NCBI GenBank assembly: GCA_050743365.1
Contig: JBOGFI010000256.1
Span: forward strand, 1 to 6,943
DNA: 6,943 nt
Direction: 5' to 3'
From: JBOGFI01 sp050743365
GTDB taxonomy: Bacteria > Actinomycetota > Acidimicrobiia > IMCC26256 > JACDBD01
Notes under the pieces: generated by a model
What the model was told of the DNA's origin: nothing
Databases searched by the model: none
The model's input: only the letters and a program-made list of their open reading frames with translations
Shown: piece after piece, positions 1-6,088 of the stretch
Position numbering within the stretch: the stretch's first letter is position 1
How the letters are laid out: every line of letters starts with the position of its first letter
Made by a program: the position numbers and the translations under genes

Positions 1-69
1 CCCGACCCCGCCACCGGTGACGGCGACCACGGCGCGGGCGTCGAGCCGGGCGCCCGTGCTGCCCGCCGC

Positions 70-1113
70 ATGGCACGGGCCGAGCGGAAGCGACGTCGCC
101 GGCGGAACGGGGCCGCGCTCGCCGTCGTGCTCGTCCTGGTGGTGCCGTTCCTCGCGGGGGTGGGCTGGTTCGTGTACCAGCTCGACCCGCCCGGCGGGCC
201 TGGCGGGGCTGTGGCAGTCGAGATCCGGAGGGGCTGGGGCATCTCGGAGATCGGCGACGAACTGGAGGAGCGGGGCGTGATCGGCTCGTCGAGGGTGTTC
301 GCGCTGTACAGCAAGGTCACGGGAGCGGGCCCGTTCCGCGACGGCCCGTACCAGCTCCGCAAAGACCTCGGCGTGCGTGACGCCGTCAGCCGGCTCGAGG
401 CGGGCCCGGTGCAGGGCGCCGCCGACATCGAGCTCACCCTCCCGCCCGGCCTGACCCTCGAGCAGATCGCCGACAAGGTGGGTGCGCTCCCCGGTCGCGA
501 CCGCGACGTGTTCCTCGCTGCGGCGCGCTCGGGTGCGGCGCGGTCCCGCTATCAGCCCTCCGAGGTCACGTCACTCGAAGGCCTGCTGTTCCCCGACACC
601 TACCGGATCGCGAAGAACGAGGACGAGACCGACATCCTCGTGCGCCTCGTCGAGGCCTTCGACCAGAAGGCCGACGAGATCGCCCTCGCGAACGCGGCTG
701 CCATCGGACGGACGCCCCACGAGACGATCGTCGTCGCGTCGCTGATCGAGCGGGAAGCGGGTGTGGAAGAGGACCGGCCGCTGATCTCGGCCGTGATCGC
801 CAACCGGCTTCGTGACGGCATGCTGCTCCAGATCGACGCTGCGACCTGCTACGCGAAGGGCGGCTGCGACGAGCCGCTGACCAACGCCGACAAGGAGATC
901 GACTCGCCGTACAACACCTACAAGGTGCTTGGGCTGCCGCCCACACCGATCTCGAGCGTGTCGGAGGCGTCGCTGCGCGCCGCCCTCGCACCGGCGGCCG
1001 TCCCGTTCAAGTTCTACGTGCTGGCCGACGAGAGCGGAAAGCACGTCTTCGCCGAGGGCCAGCAGGAGCACGACCGCAACGTGCAGGAAGCTCAGGAGAA
1101 GGGGCTGCTCTAG
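70..1113 (+). CDS. mltG: Endolytic murein transglycosylase MltG (YceG family)
   Basis: MltG is an inner-membrane lytic transglycosylase that cuts nascent glycan strands and is thought to terminate their elongation. From ATG 70 the protein is 347 aa. It has a very basic cytoplasmic start (residues 3-12), one membrane segment (about 15-37), a LysM-like part (about 45-110) and the YceG catalytic domain. Family motifs visible are LEGLLFPDTYRI (169-180), ASLIEREAG (223-231, with Glu227 the likely equivalent of the catalytic Glu of E. coli MltG), SPYNTYKVLGLPPTPI (279-294) and KHVFAEGQQEHDRNV (324-338). The start is uncertain: the frame stays open to the window edge with no other start codon, and no Shine-Dalgarno precedes ATG 70. 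A longer acidic-then-basic cytoplasmic tail beginning outside the window is therefore possible. aroE follows with no gap. Family assignment is firm; the N-terminus is not. Confidence 0.93.
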   Translation: MARAERKRRRRRNGAALAVVLVLVVPFLAGVGWFVYQLDPPGGPGGAVAVEIRRGWGISEIGDELEERGVIGSSRVFALYSKVTGAGPFRDGPYQLRKDLGVRDAVSRLEAGPVQGAADIELTLPPGLTLEQIADKVGALPGRDRDVFLAAARSGAARSRYQPSEVTSLEGLLFPDTYRIAKNEDETDILVRLVEAFDQKADEIALANAAAIGRTPHETIVVASLIEREAGVEEDRPLISAVIANRLRDGMLLQIDAATCYAKGGCDEPLTNADKEIDSPYNTYKVLGLPPTPISSVSEASLRAALAPAAVPFKFYVLADESGKHVFAEGQQEHDRNVQEAQEKGLL

Positions 1114-1923
1114 GTGCGCACGACGGGCCGCACGCGGGTCGCGGCCCTGATCGGCGACCCCATCGCGCACTCCCGCTCGCCGGCGATGCACAGCGCCGCC
1201 TTCGAGGCGCTGGGCCTCGACTGGGTGTTCGTGGCGTTCTGCGTCCCGCGCGGCCAGGGAGGCGCCGCGACGCGGGCCGCGGGCACGCTCGGCCTGGCGG
1301 GCCTCAACGTGACCATGCCGCACAAGGCCGATGCCGCCCGGGCGTGCGACAACCTCGGGGTCGAGGCCACGGCCCTCGGTGCCGCGAACACCGTCGTCAT
1401 CACCGAAGACGGGCGCCTCGTGGGCCACAACACCGACGGGGCGGGTTTCCTCGCCGCGCTCGCCGATGAGGGCGTCGACCCCACCGGGTCGCGGTGCCTG
1501 GTCCTGGGGGCGGGGGGCGCGGCCCGCGCCATCGCCCTCGCGCTCGGTGCCGCCGGTGCCTCCGTCACCGTCGCTGCCCGCCGCGACTCAGCCGCCGCCG
1601 ATGCGGCCCGCCTGGCCGGGGGGGACGGGGTGGAGCTGGCCGACGCGCCCGTCGAGGAGTTCGAGGTGGTGGTGAACGCGACGCCTCTGGGTATGCAGGG
1701 CGAGCCTCCCCCCTTCGACACCGGCCGGCTGCGCCCCGGCCAGTTCGTCTACGACACGGTCTATCCCGCCGACACACCGCTGCTGGCCGCGGCGCGTCGT
1801 CGGGGCGTCGCCTCCGCCTCCGGCCTGGGCATGCTGGTGCACCAGGGGGCGCTCGCCTTCGAGCTGTGGACGGGGCTCCCGGCGCCCCTCGACGTGATGC
1901 GGCACGCCGCGCTCGACGCGTGA
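1114..1923 (+). CDS. aroE: Shikimate dehydrogenase (NADP+)
   Basis: AroE reduces 3-dehydroshikimate to shikimate with NADPH, step 4 of the shikimate pathway, in the cytoplasm. The 269-aa length is normal. The substrate domain carries GDPIAHSRSPAMHSAAF (14-30), NVTMPHK (65-71) with the catalytic Lys71, GAANTVV (89-95) and HNTDGAGF (105-112) with the catalytic Asp108. The Rossmann nucleotide loop is GAGGAARAI (132-140), followed by NATPLGM (188-194), YDTVYPADTPLL (213-224) and the C-terminal MLVHQGALAFELWTG (240-254) with Gln244. Start GTG 1114 lies directly after the mltG stop (1111-1113). The purine-rich run AGGAGAAGGGG (1094-1104) inside mltG is a suitable ribosome-binding site, so the two genes are probably co-translated. 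Nothing is missing from the active site. Assignment is secure; the isozymes YdiB and Ael1 are less likely given the aro-gene context. Confidence 0.97.
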   Translation: MRTTGRTRVAALIGDPIAHSRSPAMHSAAFEALGLDWVFVAFCVPRGQGGAATRAAGTLGLAGLNVTMPHKADAARACDNLGVEATALGAANTVVITEDGRLVGHNTDGAGFLAALADEGVDPTGSRCLVLGAGGAARAIALALGAAGASVTVAARRDSAAADAARLAGGDGVELADAPVEEFEVVVNATPLGMQGEPPPFDTGRLRPGQFVYDTVYPADTPLLAAARRRGVASASGLGMLVHQGALAFELWTGLPAPLDVMRHAALDA

Positions 1924-2606
1924 GGGCCGCTCTCGTCGCCGGCTCCACCGTGCTCGGGACGGCCGTCGGCGCATGCCTGGACCTCGTGATCACGCGCGTC
2001 CCCCGTCGGCAGGCGCTGCTGGCGGCGGGAGCGCGCCATGACCTTCGGCCCCGCCGGGCTGTGCTCCTGGCCGTCGCCTGCGGCGCCCTGTTCGCCGGCA
2101 CCGCCGCGCGCCTCGACGACTCGTGGGCCCTTCCCGCATTTCTCGTGCTGGCCGCCGCGCTGGTCGTGCTGTCGCTCATCGACCTCGAGCACTTCCTCCT
2201 GCCGAACCGCATCGTGTACCCGCTCGCGGGAGCGACGGTGGTGTTGCTGGCCCTGGGCGCGCTGGGCGACGGCGACGGCGGCGCGCTGCTGCGTGCGCTG
2301 CTCGGCGGCGTCGCCGCGTTCGTGGCTCTGGCGGTGCTGCACCTCCTGTCGCCGCGCAGCATGGGCTTCGGCGACGTGAAGCTGGCGTTCGTGCTGGGCC
2401 TCGCCCTGGGATGGCTCGGGTGGGGCGAGGTGGTGCTGGGCCTCTTCCTCGCCTTCCTCTTTGGTGCGGTGGTGGGAGTGGCGCTGATCGCGCTGCGGCG
2501 GCGTGGCCGCAAGGACCACGTGCCGTTCGGCCCGTTCCTGGCCGCCGGCACGATGACGGCAGTGCTCTGGGGAGACGCCATCCTGGACTGGTACCGGGCC
2601 TCCTAG
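1920..2606 (+). CDS. Compact A24-family prepilin-type peptidase
   Basis: This is a multi-pass membrane aspartic peptidase of the type IV prepilin peptidase family, which cleaves class III signal peptides of pilin-like proteins. From GTG 1920 it has 228 aa. Opening residues 7-29 (VAGSTVLGTAVG...VITRVP) resemble the N-terminal segment of PilD proteins. The catalytic pair is Asp88 in SLIDLEHFLLPNRI (85-98) and Asp152 in MGFGDVKLAF (148-157), the GxGDxK-type motif. Hydrophobic stretches cover most of the chain, with a basic loop RRRGRKD (193-199). The cysteine-rich cytoplasmic loop (paired CxxC) of bifunctional PilD enzymes is absent. Only about 20 residues separate the first and second membrane segments, so N-methyltransferase activity is unlikely. 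GTG 1920 overlaps the aroE stop and has no clear Shine-Dalgarno, suggesting translational coupling. No pilus genes are in the window. A similar gene sits at this locus in mycobacteria; its substrate here is unknown. Confidence 0.88.
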   Translation: MRAALVAGSTVLGTAVGACLDLVITRVPRRQALLAAGARHDLRPRRAVLLAVACGALFAGTAARLDDSWALPAFLVLAAALVVLSLIDLEHFLLPNRIVYPLAGATVVLLALGALGDGDGGALLRALLGGVAAFVALAVLHLLSPRSMGFGDVKLAFVLGLALGWLGWGEVVLGLFLAFLFGAVVGVALIALRRRGRKDHVPFGPFLAAGTMTAVLWGDAILDWYRAS

Positions 2607-2612
2607 GTTGGT

Positions 2613-2653
2613 CGCGCAATCCTGGCGGCGAGTCGCGGGCTGGCAGGCCTTCG
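2613..2653 (-). repeat. Intergenic repeat, copy A (inverted relative to copy B)
   Basis: On the minus strand this 41-nt stretch begins with the 18-nt core CGAAGGCCTGCCAGCCCG (plus-strand positions 2636-2653) and ends with ATTGCGCG (2613-2620). Both parts occur identically on the plus strand in the other non-coding gap at 6026-6043 and 6058-6065; the 15 bases between them are poorly conserved. The copy starts 6 nt after the stop of the A24 peptidase gene and ends 113 nt before aroC. Its function is unknown. It could be a member of a dispersed intergenic repeat family, a protein-binding site, or part of a transcription-end structure. Confidence 0.6.
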
Positions 2654-2684
2654 TACGGCCGGGAGCGCGCCGGCCCGCCGGTAC
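2653..2684 (+). other. Imperfect GC-rich inverted repeat
   Basis: The arms GTACGGCCGGG (2653-2663) and CCCGCCGGTAC (2674-2684) pair at 9 of 11 positions around a 10-nt loop. It lies between repeat copy A and the perfect hairpin at 2694-2712, in the gap after the A24 peptidase gene. It might contribute to transcript ending or 5'-leader folding, but such imperfect stems are common in DNA this GC-rich. Confidence 0.25.
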
Positions 2685-2693
2685 CTCGCCCCA

Positions 2694-2712
2694 CCGAAAC
2701 CGGAGGTTTCGG
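2694..2712 (+). other. Perfect 8-bp hairpin/operator-like palindrome upstream of aroC
   Basis: CCGAAACC (2694-2701) and GGTTTCGG (2705-2712) are exact reverse complements separated by GGA. The arms contain an A/T-rich triplet, unusual in this GC-rich gap, which makes it less likely to be a composition artefact. No T-run follows, so it is not a classical intrinsic terminator. It lies 12 nt before the GATAAT box at 2724, so it could be an operator over a promoter, or a U-less terminator closing the mltG-aroE-peptidase unit. The structure is seen directly; its role is inferred. Confidence 0.45.
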
Positions 2713-2723
2713 CGGAGACCCCG

Positions 2724-2729
2724 GATAAT
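2724..2729 (+). promoter_or_regulatory. Candidate -10 element of an aroC promoter
   Basis: GATAAT matches the housekeeping -10 consensus TATAAT at five of six bases and is the only such AT-rich hexamer in the 160-nt gap. Transcription would start near 2736 and leave a leader of about 30 nt before the aroC start at 2767. No convincing -35 box is present at 16-18 nt spacing; that position is covered by the palindrome at 2694-2712. The position fits an internal promoter for aroC-aroK-aroB-aroQ, but this rests on one hexamer. Confidence 0.35.
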
Positions 2730-2757
2730 CTGTGGGGACTTCCCCGGTCTCGTTCCC

Positions 2758-2761
2758 GAGG
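2758..2761 (+). promoter_or_regulatory. Ribosome-binding site deciding the aroC start
   Basis: GAGG lies 5 nt before GTG 2767. This favours GTG 2767, giving a protein that begins MLRFLTAGESHG as is usual for chorismate synthases, over the in-frame GTG 2761, the TTG 2770, or the far upstream TTG 2608. Confidence 0.5.
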
Positions 2762-2766
2762 TGCGC

Positions 2767-3921
2767 GTGTTGCGCTTCCTGACCGCCGGGGAGTCGCACG
2801 GCCCGGCCCTGGTGGTCGTGGTCGAGGGGCTCCCCGCCGGCCTTCCCATCACCATCGAGGAGGTCGCGGCCGAGCTGGCCCGCCGCCGGCTCGGCTTCGG
2901 GCGCGGGCCGCGCATGCGCTTCGAGCGCGACGACGTGGAGTTCGTGGGCGGGGTGCGCCACGGCGTCACGCTGGGCTCGCCCGTGTCGGTCGTCATCCAC
3001 AACACCGAGTGGCCGAAGTGGCAGGAGGAGATGTCCGCCGCCCCCGGGGGCACCGAGAAGCCGCTGCGGCGGCCCCGGCCCGGCCACGCCGACCTCGTGG
3101 GTATGCAGAAGTACGGCTTCGACGACGCCCGCAACGTGCTCGAGCGTGCCAGCGCTCGCGAGACCGCGGCGCGGGTGGCGGCGGGCGCGCTGGCCAAGCG
3201 CCTCCTCGCCGAGGTCGGGACCACCGTGCTCAGCCACGTGATCCAGCTCGGACCGGTGCGCGCCCGGAGCGACCGCCGGCCCCTCCCGAGCGACCTCGAC
3301 GCCGTCGACGAGTCGCCGGTGCGGTGCTTCGACGCCGACGCCGAGCGGGCGATGGTCGCCGAGATCGAGGCCACCGCCGGCGCCGGCGACTCGCTGGGCG
3401 GTGTGGTCGAGGTGCTGGGCCACGGCGTGCCCCCGGGGCTGGGCTCGCACGTGCACTGGGACCGGCGCATCGACGGCCTCCTGGCCCAGGCGCTCATGAG
3501 CATCCAGGCCATGAAGGCGGTGGAGATCGGCGAGGGCTTCGACGTGGCGGGCCGGCGAGGGAGCGACGCCCACGACGAGATCCTCTGGAGCGAGGAGTCG
3601 GGCGGCTACGAGCGGGCCTCGACCCGCGCCGGCGGGATCGAGGGCGGGATGACCACCGGGGGGCTCCTCGTGGCGCGCGTGGCGATGAAGCCGCTCTCGA
3701 CGCTGAACCGGCCGGTGCTGCGCACGGTGGACGTCGATACCAAGGAGGAGGCGGTCTCGTTCAAGGAGCGCACCGACGTGACCGCGGTGCCGGCGTCGGG
3801 GGTGGTCGCGGAGACCATGGTGGCGCTCGTGCTCGCGGGCGAGGTCGTGCGCAAGTTCGGCGGCGACTCCCTGGCCGAGGTCGTCCGCAACCACGACGCG
3901 TACCTGGCCTCCCTGCGATAG
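2767..3921 (+). CDS. aroC: Chorismate synthase
   Basis: AroC converts 5-enolpyruvylshikimate-3-phosphate to chorismate using reduced FMN, the last step of the shikimate pathway. From GTG 2767 it is 384 aa, within the family range. The three family signatures are present: GESHGP (8-13) with His11; GHADLVGMQKYGFDDARNVL (106-125) with His107, running into ERASARETAARVAAGA (126-141); and the later QAMKAVEIG (247-255), GGIEGGMTTGG (289-299) and RTDVTAVPA (335-343) with Asp337. His11, His107 and Asp337 align with the residues known to assist FMN chemistry. An upstream extension to TTG 2608 is open but would add an Arg-rich sequence unlike any AroC and would cross the repeat and hairpin, so I rejected it. 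No flavin reductase domain is fused, so reduced FMN must come from another enzyme. aroK begins 11 nt after the stop. Confidence 0.96.
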   Translation: MLRFLTAGESHGPALVVVVEGLPAGLPITIEEVAAELARRRLGFGRGPRMRFERDDVEFVGGVRHGVTLGSPVSVVIHNTEWPKWQEEMSAAPGGTEKPLRRPRPGHADLVGMQKYGFDDARNVLERASARETAARVAAGALAKRLLAEVGTTVLSHVIQLGPVRARSDRRPLPSDLDAVDESPVRCFDADAERAMVAEIEATAGAGDSLGGVVEVLGHGVPPGLGSHVHWDRRIDGLLAQALMSIQAMKAVEIGEGFDVAGRRGSDAHDEILWSEESGGYERASTRAGGIEGGMTTGGLLVARVAMKPLSTLNRPVLRTVDVDTKEEAVSFKERTDVTAVPASGVVAETMVALVLAGEVVRKFGGDSLAEVVRNHDAYLASLR

Positions 3922-3932
3922 ATGGGCCGGCG

Positions 3933-4478
3933 ATGAGCGGGCCGAAGGGCACCGAGGCGAGCGGCCAGCACCTGGTCCTGGTGGGGCTCATGGCCGCCGG
4001 GAAGACGACCGTGGGGGGGCAGTGCGCCCGGCGGCTCGGCCGGCCGTTCGTCGACACCGACGAGCTGGTCGAGGCGACCGCCGGGATGACCGTGGCGGAG
4101 GTGTTCCAGCTCTCGGGCGAGGGCCGCTTCCGCGCCCTCGAGCGCGAGGCGGTCGCCGACGCCTGCGCGTCACCGGCGCCGGCGGTGATCGCCTGCGGGG
4201 GCGGCGCAGTGCTCCACGCCGACAACCGGCGGGTGCTCCGGGCGGCCGGCTTCGTGGTGTGGCTCCAGGCGCCGCCGCCCGTCCTCAGCGAGCGCCTCGA
4301 CGGGGAAGCGGCAGGCACGCAGCGTCCGCTCCTGTCCGGCGGGGCGGCGGCGACCTTGGAGCGGCTCGCGGCCGTACGGGCCCACGCGTACGAGGCCGTC
4401 GCCGACGACGTCGTCGATACGGACGGACGCAGCGTCGACCAGGTCACCGACGCGGTGCTCCGGGTATACCGGCCGTGA
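3933..4478 (+). CDS. aroK: Shikimate kinase
   Basis: AroK phosphorylates shikimate at O3 with ATP, step 5 of the pathway. The 181-aa protein has a Walker A loop GLMAAGKTT (18-26), shikimate-binding DTDELVE (41-47) with Asp43, FRALE (66-70) with Arg67, the GGGA loop (89-92), the lid arginine in QRPLL (130-134, Arg131) and the C-terminal VRAHAYEAVAD (148-158). Asp43, Arg67 and the GGG loop correspond to the known shikimate contacts of M. tuberculosis AroK. The usual fourth Gly of the AroK P-loop is Ala21 here, which is still compatible with P-loop function. ATG 3933 gives a 12-residue polar lead-in before the first strand. No clear Shine-Dalgarno precedes it, so coupling to aroC, which ends 11 nt upstream, is likely. 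Its stop overlaps the aroB GTG. Assignment is firm. Confidence 0.95.
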   Translation: MSGPKGTEASGQHLVLVGLMAAGKTTVGGQCARRLGRPFVDTDELVEATAGMTVAEVFQLSGEGRFRALEREAVADACASPAPAVIACGGGAVLHADNRRVLRAAGFVVWLQAPPPVLSERLDGEAAGTQRPLLSGGAAATLERLAAVRAHAYEAVADDVVDTDGRSVDQVTDAVLRVYRP

Positions 4479-5569
4479 GGCGGGTACGGGTCGACCTGGG
4501 CGAGCGCGGCTACGACGTCGTCATCGGACCAGCGGCGCTCGCCGAGGCCGGTCCGCTCGTGGCCGGACGACGGCGGGTCGCGCTCGTCACCCAGCGCGAC
4601 CTGGTCGACCCCCTGACGGGACCGCTCGTGGAGGCGATCACGGCGCAGGGCGTCGACTTCGGCTACGTGCTCGTCGACGACGGCGAGGGCGCCAAGCGAC
4701 TCTCCATGGTGGAGTTCCTGTGCCGCTCGTTCGCGCAGAGCGGGCTGCTGCGCCAGGACGTCGTCGTCGCGGTCGGCGGAGGCGTGGTCGGCGATGTCGC
4801 CGGGTTCGCCGCGGCCGTGTACCACCGCGGCGTGGATGTGGTGCAGGTCCCGACCACGCTGCTTGCCATGGTCGACTCGTCCATCGGTGGCAAGACCGGC
4901 GTCAACCTCCCCGAAGGCAAGAACCTCGTCGGCGCGTTGCACCAGCCGCTCGCCGTCCTCGCCGACGTCGACACGCTGGCTACCCTGCCGGCGCCGGACT
5001 ACCGCGCCGGCCTGGGCGAGGTGGCCAAGTACGCGCTCATCGAGAGCGCGGTTGCCGGCGCCTCGGAGCTGGCGGACCTCCTACGGCTGCGGACCGGCGA
5101 CGTGCTCGCCCGCGAGCCCGACGCGCTCGCCGAGCTCGTGGCCCGCTGCGCGTCGATCAAGGCGACGATCGTGGCGGCCGACCCGCACGAGCGCACGGGC
5201 GTGCGCGCGACCCTCAACTACGGCCACACCCTCGCTCACGCCCTCGAGACGGTGGGCGGCTACTCGCTCTCGCACGGCGAGGCGGTCGGCATCGGCCTGG
5301 TGTTCGCGGGCGAGCTCGCCGGCGCCCTCGAGCGCATCGGCCCGGACGGCGTGGACCGTCACCGGGCCGTGGTCGCGTCCCTCGGACTGCCGGCCGCTGT
5401 TCCCGGCGGGCCGCGCGCCGGCGAGCTGCTCGAAGTGATGCGCCGCGACAAGAAGAGCAGAGGGGGGCTCACGTTCGTCCTACCCGGCGCGCGCGGGCTC
5501 GAGCGTGTCGACGACCCCCCGGCTCCTGCCCTCGAGCACGCGTTCCGGGCCGTAGGCGTGGAAGGCTGA
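4475..5569 (+). CDS. aroB: 3-Dehydroquinate synthase
   Basis: AroB cyclises DAHP to 3-dehydroquinate, step 2 of the pathway, using NAD+ and a divalent metal (Zn or Co). The 364-aa chain is full length. The NAD-binding region is VGGGVVGDVAGFAAAVYHRG (100-119), followed by PTTLLAMVDSSIGGKTGVN (126-144) and PEGKNLVGALHQP (146-158). The metal ligands are predicted as Glu182 in GEVAKYALI (181-189), His251 in LNYGHTLAHALE (247-258) and His267 in SHGEAVGIG (266-274). The C-terminal RDKKSRGGLTFVLP (324-337) is the usual phosphate-contacting segment. GTG 4475 overlaps the aroK stop as GTGA. No other start codon lies between it and the conserved VDLGERGYDVVIG, and no Shine-Dalgarno is evident, so translational coupling to aroK is expected. 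The related 2-deoxy-scyllo-inosose synthases are unlikely given the aro neighbours. Confidence 0.96.
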   Translation: MRRVRVDLGERGYDVVIGPAALAEAGPLVAGRRRVALVTQRDLVDPLTGPLVEAITAQGVDFGYVLVDDGEGAKRLSMVEFLCRSFAQSGLLRQDVVVAVGGGVVGDVAGFAAAVYHRGVDVVQVPTTLLAMVDSSIGGKTGVNLPEGKNLVGALHQPLAVLADVDTLATLPAPDYRAGLGEVAKYALIESAVAGASELADLLRLRTGDVLAREPDALAELVARCASIKATIVAADPHERTGVRATLNYGHTLAHALETVGGYSLSHGEAVGIGLVFAGELAGALERIGPDGVDRHRAVVASLGLPAAVPGGPRAGELLEVMRRDKKSRGGLTFVLPGARGLERVDDPPAPALEHAFRAVGVEG

Positions 5570-5575
5570 TCTCCC

Positions 5576-6019
5576 GTGCCGACGATCCTGCTCCTCTCGG
5601 GCCCGAACCTGAACCTGCTCGGCGACCGCGAGCCCGACATCTACGGCTCCGACACGCTCGACGACCTCGTCGCCGACGCGCGCGCGGTAGCGCGGGCGCA
5701 CGGTCACGAGCTGGAGCACCTCCAGTCGAACCACGAGGGCGAGATCGTGGACGCGGTCCAGGGCGCCCGGGGCCGCTGCGCCGCGGTCGTGATCAACCCC
5801 GGCGCGTTCACCCACTACGCGTACGCGATCGCCGACGCACTGGCGGCGTTCGACGGCGTGAAGGTCGAGCTGCACCTGTCGAACCCCTCGGCTCGTGAGG
5901 AGTGGCGGCGCGCGTCGGTGGTGGCGCCGTACGTGACGGGCACCGTCGCCGGGTTCGGTCGCCACGGCTACCGGCTCGCGGTCGAGGCCGCGGTCGAGCG
6001 CATGAAGCAGCCCGTATGA
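5576..6019 (+). CDS. aroQ: Type II 3-dehydroquinate dehydratase
   Basis: AroQ dehydrates 3-dehydroquinate to 3-dehydroshikimate, step 3 of the pathway. Type II enzymes are small dodecamers that work through an enolate intermediate rather than a Schiff base. The 147-aa length is typical. Motifs are LLLSGPNLNLLGDREPDIYG (5-24) with the catalytic Tyr23, QSNHEGEIVDAVQ (50-62), INPGAFTHYAYAIADAL (73-89) with Asn74, VELHLSNPSAREEW (97-110) with the catalytic His100, and the C-terminal GFGRHGY (126-132). GTG 5576 starts 6 nt after the aroB stop. GGAAGG at 5560-5565, 10 nt upstream, is a good ribosome-binding site. Third codon positions are about 95% G or C by hand count. In mycobacteria the equivalent gene is named aroD although it is type II. 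Confidence 0.96.
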   Translation: MPTILLLSGPNLNLLGDREPDIYGSDTLDDLVADARAVARAHGHELEHLQSNHEGEIVDAVQGARGRCAAVVINPGAFTHYAYAIADALAAFDGVKVELHLSNPSAREEWRRASVVAPYVTGTVAGFGRHGYRLAVEAAVERMKQPV

Positions 6020-6025
6020 GCGGCT

Positions 6026-6065
6026 CGAAGGCCTGCCAGCCCGGGCGTCAGGACGGCATTGCGCG
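6026..6065 (+). repeat. Intergenic repeat, copy B
   Basis: The core CGAAGGCCTGCCAGCCCG (6026-6043) and tail ATTGCGCG (6058-6065) are the exact reverse complement of 2636-2653 and 2613-2620, the matching parts of copy A before aroC. End-to-end lengths are 40 and 41 nt, with a variable middle. This copy starts 6 nt after the aroQ stop and includes the palindrome GCCCGGGC (6039-6046), which copy A lacks. With copy A it brackets aroC-aroK-aroB-aroQ exactly, in opposite orientation. Confidence 0.6.
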
Positions 6066-6088
6066 GGAGCGGCGAGCGTCCCGAAGGG

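Noticed and set aside
574..586. A 13-nt match, CTCGAAGGCCTGC, inside mltG to the start of repeat copy B
   Set aside because: It encodes the conserved Leu-Glu-Gly-Leu of the MltG LEGLLFPDTY motif, so it is explained by protein coding. It lacks the rest of the core and the ATTGCGCG tail.
571..1428. Long minus-strand open frame over mltG and aroE
   Set aside because: It is a mirror frame of GC-rich genes, with composition dominated by Arg, Ala and Gly and no recognisable domain, while the plus strand carries full motif sets. The same applies to minus-strand frames at 1761-3512, 2176-3894, 3761-4942, 5480-6241 and 6048-6899.
1494..1919. Upstream extension of the A24 peptidase frame through aroE
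   Set aside because: It is the out-of-frame shadow of aroE. The hydrophobic peptidase sequence begins only at GTG 1920, which overlaps the aroE stop.
2608..2766. In-frame upstream extension of aroC to TTG 2608
   Set aside because: The extra 53 residues are Arg-rich, match nothing in AroC, and cross the repeat and palindromes. GTG 2767 has a Shine-Dalgarno and gives the canonical MLRFLTAGESHG start.
3922..3936. Four-codon mini-ORF (Met-Gly-Arg-Arg) between aroC and aroK, its stop overlapping the aroK ATG
   Set aside because: It is too short to be meaningful and has no Shine-Dalgarno. Such stop-start overlaps arise easily in an 11-nt spacer.
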